NCBI GenBank assembly: GCA_030671465.1
Contig: DAOVIP010000088.1
Location: forward strand, 1 to 7,299
Length of the DNA: 7,299 bases
Reading direction: 5' to 3'
Source: Candidatus Aminicenantota bacterium
GTDB taxonomy: Bacteria; Acidobacteriota; Aminicenantia; UBA2199
Each line of letters begins with the position of its first letter. The stretch's first letter is position 1. The notes beneath the pieces were generated by a model. It worked only from the letters and a program-made list of their open reading frames with translations. It was not told the DNA's origin and searched no databases. Position numbers and translations under genes: made by a program. Of this stretch, positions 5,654 through 7,299 are shown one piece after another.

Positions 5654-6338
5654 CTTTATCCGGAGGTTTTGTTTTATCAAATTTTTTTAAGATCTTATTA
5701 AAAAAAGACAGTTTCTCTTTGGGGGCCTTTACCGGAGATTCGATCCCAAGTCCGGTTTTGATCTCCTTCAGCTTGACCGCCACTTCACTGCGCAGGGGAT
5801 TCAGAATTTTGCAGGTTTCGAACATTGGGAGGGCCTTATTGAGATTCCCGGTTTGCAGGTAAATTTCACCCAGATAAAACCAGGCATCGTCATTGTTCTT
5901 GTCCAGTTCGGCTGCTTTTAACAAATATTTTTCCGCTGCATAATAATTTTTTCTTTTTATCAAGAGAATACTCAAGTACAGCAGTAAAGCCCCATCATTG
6001 CTGTTGAGTTTGAAAGCCTCCTGAAATTTTTCAAAGGCTTTCATGTATTGCTCCCTGATCATATGGTAGATTCCCTGATTGAAAATGAATTTAAAAACCA
6101 TATCCGAAGGATAGGCACTTAAATCGACATTGTCTTCATCAACATTTTTTAAATAAACCATATAAGCTTCATAATATTTTAAAAATTCCTTTTCGATCTG
6201 TTCATCACTAAAAAAAATTTTCTGAAATTTTTTCTGCGAAGTCCTTTCCAGATAAGCGGCACGCATATCCGAAATAGAGGCATTCTCCTTTAAATTAAAT
6301 ACCTTGAGTGATCTGATAACCGTTTCATTGGTTTCCAT
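5649..6338 (-). CDS. TPR protein with an N-terminal J-domain-like segment lacking HPD
   Basis: 229 aa, with no signal peptide or membrane segment, so probably cytoplasmic. Three tetratricopeptide repeats are readable: about 85-115 (YHMIREQYMKAFEKFQEAFK), 116-150 (AAEKYLLKAAELDKNND) and 151-185 (DAWFYLGEIYLQTGNLNKAL, then ILNP). These form a protein-protein interaction surface. Residues about 9-65 follow the helix pattern of a J-domain (LKVFNLKENASISDMRAAYL near the start, EKEFLKYYEAYMVYL at the end), but the HPD tripeptide that stimulates Hsp70 is absent. The C-terminal tail (about 200-229) is Lys-rich with an amphipathic segment SFFNKILKKF. The ATG has no Shine-Dalgarno; a TGATAAAAT extended -10-like box lies 6 nt upstream, overlapping the coaE end. 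It follows coaE by 19 nt and is probably the last gene of that cluster. Partner and role are unknown. Confidence 0.8.
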   Translation of the reverse strand: METNETVIRSLKVFNLKENASISDMRAAYLERTSQKKFQKIFFSDEQIEKEFLKYYEAYMVYLKNVDEDNVDLSAYPSDMVFKFIFNQGIYHMIREQYMKAFEKFQEAFKLNSNDGALLLYLSILLIKRKNYYAAEKYLLKAAELDKNNDDAWFYLGEIYLQTGNLNKALPMFETCKILNPLRSEVAVKLKEIKTGLGIESPVKAPKEKLSFFNKILKKFDKTKPPDKV

Positions 6339-6344
6339 GGAATT

Positions 6345-6353
6345 ATTTTATCA
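6345..6353 (-). promoter_or_regulatory. Extended -10-like promoter abutting the TPR gene start
   Basis: The minus strand reads TGATAAAAT (TGnTAAAAT, 5/6 in the hexamer plus the TG extension), then six bases (AATTCC), then the ATG at 6338. The distance is the same as at the DAACS symporter. It lies in the 19-nt gap after coaE and would give an internal, leaderless transcript of the TPR gene. The region is A/T-rich, so chance is a real alternative. Confidence 0.35.
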
Positions 6354-6357
6354 TATA

Positions 6358-6972
6358 TCAGGAGATATTAAAATCTTTTTTCATCAAATGAAAGGTCTCA
6401 TAGGCCTTGGCCTTGGCACTTTCAAAACTGCCACTGGTATCAATAATATAGTGGGCGACCTTCAGTTTTTCACTCAATGGAAACTGGGCTTTGATCCGCT
6501 TTTCGGCGTTCTCATGATTGATTCCATCTCTCTCCTGCAGGCGTTTCATCTGTTCTTCGGCTGTGGTAAACACCACAATGATTTTATCAAAATCTTTGTA
6601 GGTTCCCGATTCAACCATCAGTGCGGATTCATAGATAAAAAATTGATAAACGCCGGTTTTATCAAGATCCTTGAAAACCTTTTCCCTTTCAGCCACCACC
6701 AGTGGATGAACCGTATTATTGACAAAATTCCGCTTCTCGATATCTTCGAAAAGGATGCGGGTGAATTCCTCCTTTTTCAAACCTTTTTTTTCATCATAAA
6801 TACCTTCCCCGAATTCCCTGACAATTTCCTGTGACACCTGGGAATCCGGATCAAAAATGATTGGTTTGGCAATCTCATCGGCCCGCAATGTATAACAATC
6901 TAATTCCTTAAATATATTCAGAATGAATGTTTTTCCCGTGCAAATTCCCCCGGTTAATCCGATTTTGTGCAT
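6358..6972 (-). CDS. coaE: Dephospho-CoA kinase
   Basis: Catalyses the last step of coenzyme A synthesis: ATP-dependent phosphorylation of the ribose 3'-OH of dephospho-CoA, in the cytoplasm. 204 aa, normal for the family. The N-terminal P-loop is IGLTGGICTGKT (4-15), with Cys-Thr where Gly-Ser is common, and Lys14 and Thr15 are intact. ADEIA (31-35) supplies the conserved Asp32. NTVHP (86-90) and YESALMVESG (114-123) correspond to the family HP motif and the substrate-side strand. The lid region QMKRLQERDG (141-150) with Arg144 and Arg148, then RIKAQFP (159-165) and DTSG (178-181), completes the kinase fold. The ATG sits right after an A8 tract and 8 nt from the upstream stop, with no Shine-Dalgarno, so translation probably depends on the upstream gene. 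Confidence 0.95.
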   Translation of the reverse strand: MHKIGLTGGICTGKTFILNIFKELDCYTLRADEIAKPIIFDPDSQVSQEIVREFGEGIYDEKKGLKKEEFTRILFEDIEKRNFVNNTVHPLVVAEREKVFKDLDKTGVYQFFIYESALMVESGTYKDFDKIIVVFTTAEEQMKRLQERDGINHENAEKRIKAQFPLSEKLKVAHYIIDTSGSFESAKAKAYETFHLMKKDFNIS

Positions 6973-6980
6973 TTTTTTTT

Positions 6981-7299
6981 CTATATGATATCGTTTTTCT
7001 GGAAAAAGTCAATGATACGATAAACACCCAGTCCGTCAACAGTCTGTTTTCCCCTAATCCCCATGGCTTCACGCTGTCGGAAATCCAGAGCCTTGATCTG
7101 TTCTCCGATCCGGTCACCCGGCTGGTTTTTGACATATTCCGCCTTTAATCCGATACCTTTTTTTTCAAAAGCCTCGGCGATAAATTCTTCCTGAGGTGAA
7201 ACATAAAAATAAAGGGCCGGGGTTCCGCTGACAGCCGCTTCATAGGCCGCTGGCCCGGTTGATATCAGTGCCATATCAGACTCATAAAACGGGCGGGCC
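6981..7299 (-). CDS. PseG/SpsG-like nucleotide-sugar hydrolase or glycosyltransferase, C-terminal part
   Basis: The 3' end of a gene that starts beyond the window; the frame stays open through 7299 (residues ARPFYESDMALISTG...). About 105 residues are visible. The segment DMALISTGPAAYEAAVSGTP, then ALYFYVSPQEEFIAEAFEKK, has the layout of the C-terminal nucleotide-binding half of GT-B-fold enzymes of the PseG/SpsG group: a Gly-containing loop, E in YEAA, GTP before a strand, then a helix. In PseG this domain binds UDP for release from a UDP-linked 2,4-diacetamido-trideoxyhexose during pseudaminic acid synthesis. The visible end, VDGLGVYRIIDFF, matches the usual tail with VDG-G--RI. Without the N-terminal half I cannot tell PseG from SpsG or another surface-polysaccharide GT-B enzyme. 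It is followed by coaE after 8 nt. Confidence 0.6.
   Translation of the reverse strand, partial: ARPFYESDMALISTGPAAYEAAVSGTPALYFYVSPQEEFIAEAFEKKGIGLKAEYVKNQPGDRIGEQIKALDFRQREAMGIRGKQTVDGLGVYRIIDFFQKNDII

Noticed and set aside
6304..6834. 176-codon plus-strand ORF across coaE and the TPR gene
   Set aside because: It is antisense to two well-supported genes, has no family resemblance and no start signals; it is a shadow of their codon composition.
1..7299. Mobile element, CRISPR array, tRNA or phage signature
   Set aside because: I saw no transposase or integrase motifs, no regularly spaced direct repeats and no tRNA-like cloverleaf on either strand.

Overview
The window looks like a chromosomal stretch from a diderm (outer-membrane-bearing) bacterium of moderate G+C. 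A small secreted protein with a beta-barrel pattern and a C-terminal Phe supports an outer membrane, and the promoters are plain sigma-70 type. The protein flavour, for example the ESALMVES variant in CoaE, makes me think of Acidobacteriota/Aminicenantota-like lineages. That is an impression, not a demonstrated placement. I see no mobile element, CRISPR array, rRNA or tRNA.

Left part (1-5052): a transport block. It opens with the C-terminal end of a GltS-type sodium/glutamate symporter (+, cut by the window edge). Convergent with it is a complete DAACS-family (GltP/GltPh-like) dicarboxylate/amino-acid:cation symporter (-) with an N-terminal extension. A 158-bp divergent intergenic region follows, carrying promoters for both directions and several GC-rich inverted repeats. 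Next comes a two-gene operon (+) for a TAXI-type TRAP transporter: a lipoprotein-like solute receptor and a fused 4TM/12TM permease that overlap by 17 bp. Three unrelated families of secondary transporter, all commonly associated with glutamate or C4/C5 dicarboxylates, therefore sit side by side.

Middle (5053-5648): a monocistronic gene for a small predicted outer-membrane barrel protein, with a consensus promoter and a perfect Shine-Dalgarno sequence. This suggests strong expression.

Right part (5649-7299): a minus-strand cluster read from the window edge as a PseG/SpsG-like nucleotide-sugar hydrolase or glycosyltransferase C-terminus, then dephospho-CoA kinase (coaE), then a cytoplasmic three-TPR protein whose N-terminus resembles a J-domain without the HPD motif. 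Spacing is tight (8 and 19 nt), so co-transcription is likely.

No clearly undescribed biological system is visible. The most interesting signals are two genes with an extended -10 box exactly 6 nt before the start codon and no Shine-Dalgarno (candidate leaderless mRNAs), the structured divergent control region between the two transporter units, and the HPD-less J-like/TPR protein.
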